Made by a program: the position numbers and the translations under genes
Origin: Halalkalibacter alkaliphilus
GTDB taxonomy: Bacteria; Bacillota; Bacilli; Bacillales; Bacillaceae_D
Direction: 5' to 3'
Assembly (NCBI RefSeq): GCF_023555415.1
Contig: NZ_JAKRYL010000006.1
Span: forward strand, 62,001-126,000
Length of the DNA: 64,000 nucleotides
Notes under the pieces: generated by a model
The model's database searches: none
Seen by the model: the letters and a program-made list of their open reading frames with translations, nothing else
Told to the model about the DNA's origin: nothing
In this document: piece by piece, positions 63,742 through 64,000 of the stretch
How the letters are laid out: each line of letters opens with the position of its first letter
Position numbering within the stretch: position 1 is the stretch's first letter

Positions 63742-64000
63742 ATGAATACTAAATCGCTTTTATCAGGTTTATTCGTAGGTTCAACTATAGTCGGTGCTAT
63801 AACACTTTTAACAACACCTACATCAGGAAAAGACTTACGTACGAGTTGTAAAGAAAGTGCTAGAAAAGTCCAAAAAGGCTTTGAGCAACTAGCTAAAGAT
63901 AGTCAAACTGCCTCTATTCAACTTAAGACGACTGCAAAAGTTGGCAAGGAAACCTTTGTAACCGTTGGTGAAGAAGTTAAAGATTCTATTAATGATTGGA
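63742..64000 (+). CDS. yhaH: YhaH-like YtxH-domain protein (runs off the window)
   Basis: The first 86 codons of a protein with one N-terminal hydrophobic helix (MNTKSLLSGLFVGSTIVGA) and the YtxH motif LTTPTSGKDLR, followed by an amphipathic helix region rich in Lys, Gln and Ala. YtxH proteins are small general-stress or envelope-associated proteins without a known activity. AAGGTGG lies upstream. It is adjacent to serC/hit/ecs, as B. subtilis yhaH is. Confidence 0.85.
   Translation, partial: MNTKSLLSGLFVGSTIVGAITLLTTPTSGKDLRTSCKESARKVQKGFEQLAKDSQTASIQLKTTAKVGKETFVTVGEEVKDSINDW

Overview
The window is chromosomal DNA of a low-GC, endospore-forming member of the Bacillaceae. Evidence is the sporulation genes (spoVB, bofC, a coxA-like gene, safA, spo0B), the coproporphyrin-type heme genes (hemE, hemH, hemY), a LiaIHGFSR-type envelope-stress locus, a T-box leader, and near-complete gene-order agreement with two separate parts of the Bacillus subtilis map. 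The species cannot be fixed from the window. The numerous dispersed intergenic palindromes suggest an environmental, possibly alkaliphilic, Bacillus relative; that is inference.

Segment 1 (about 1-34.5 kb) follows the B. subtilis relA-to-obg region. On the minus strand it carries a T-box leader whose gene lies beyond position 1 (probably hisS), a 58-residue HTH-like protein, dtd, relA, apt, recJ, a LapA-like protein, a cation-diffusion exporter, secF and secD as separate genes, comN and a small membrane protein. Next come spoVB (plus strand), a DUF421 gene, an ArsB/NhaD-type transporter, yrzE, yajC, tgt, queA, a DUF2905 gene, ruvB, ruvA and bofC. Then follow the spore-coat pair coxA-like/safA, each with a striking internal repeat, the NAD genes nadA-nadC-nadB, divergent nifS-niaR, and pheA, pheB, obg and spo0B. 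The usual rplU-ysxB-rpmA genes upstream of spo0B are absent.

Segment 2 (34.6-44.2 kb) is accessory. It holds an SsuABC/TauABC-like ABC importer, a cluster of two YrzI-family microproteins with two further micro-ORFs and tandem terminators, and a sigma-54-controlled catabolic cluster (iron alcohol dehydrogenase, GntP-type permease, malonate/methylmalonate-semialdehyde dehydrogenase, and an activator with CBS, PAS, AAA+ and Fis domains). The catabolic cluster is best explained as uptake and oxidation of a short 3-hydroxyacid to an acyl-CoA.

Segment 3 (44.3-64 kb) follows the B. subtilis hemEHY/pbpF/hmoB and ecs/hit/serC/yhaH region. It is interrupted by a lia stress-response locus, ccdA and a decayed IS3-family element that sits inside an older array of inverted repeats.

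Intergenic DNA is unusually rich in structure. There are two copies of a 100-125 bp GC-rich palindromic element, at least five copies of a roughly 170-bp element with a terminator-like hairpin at one end, and two different clusters of short palindromes (25.1 kb and 56.5 kb). I saw no tRNA, rRNA or CRISPR array. The best candidates for undescribed biology are the yrzI micro-ORF/tandem-terminator locus and the sigma-54 hydroxyacid cluster.
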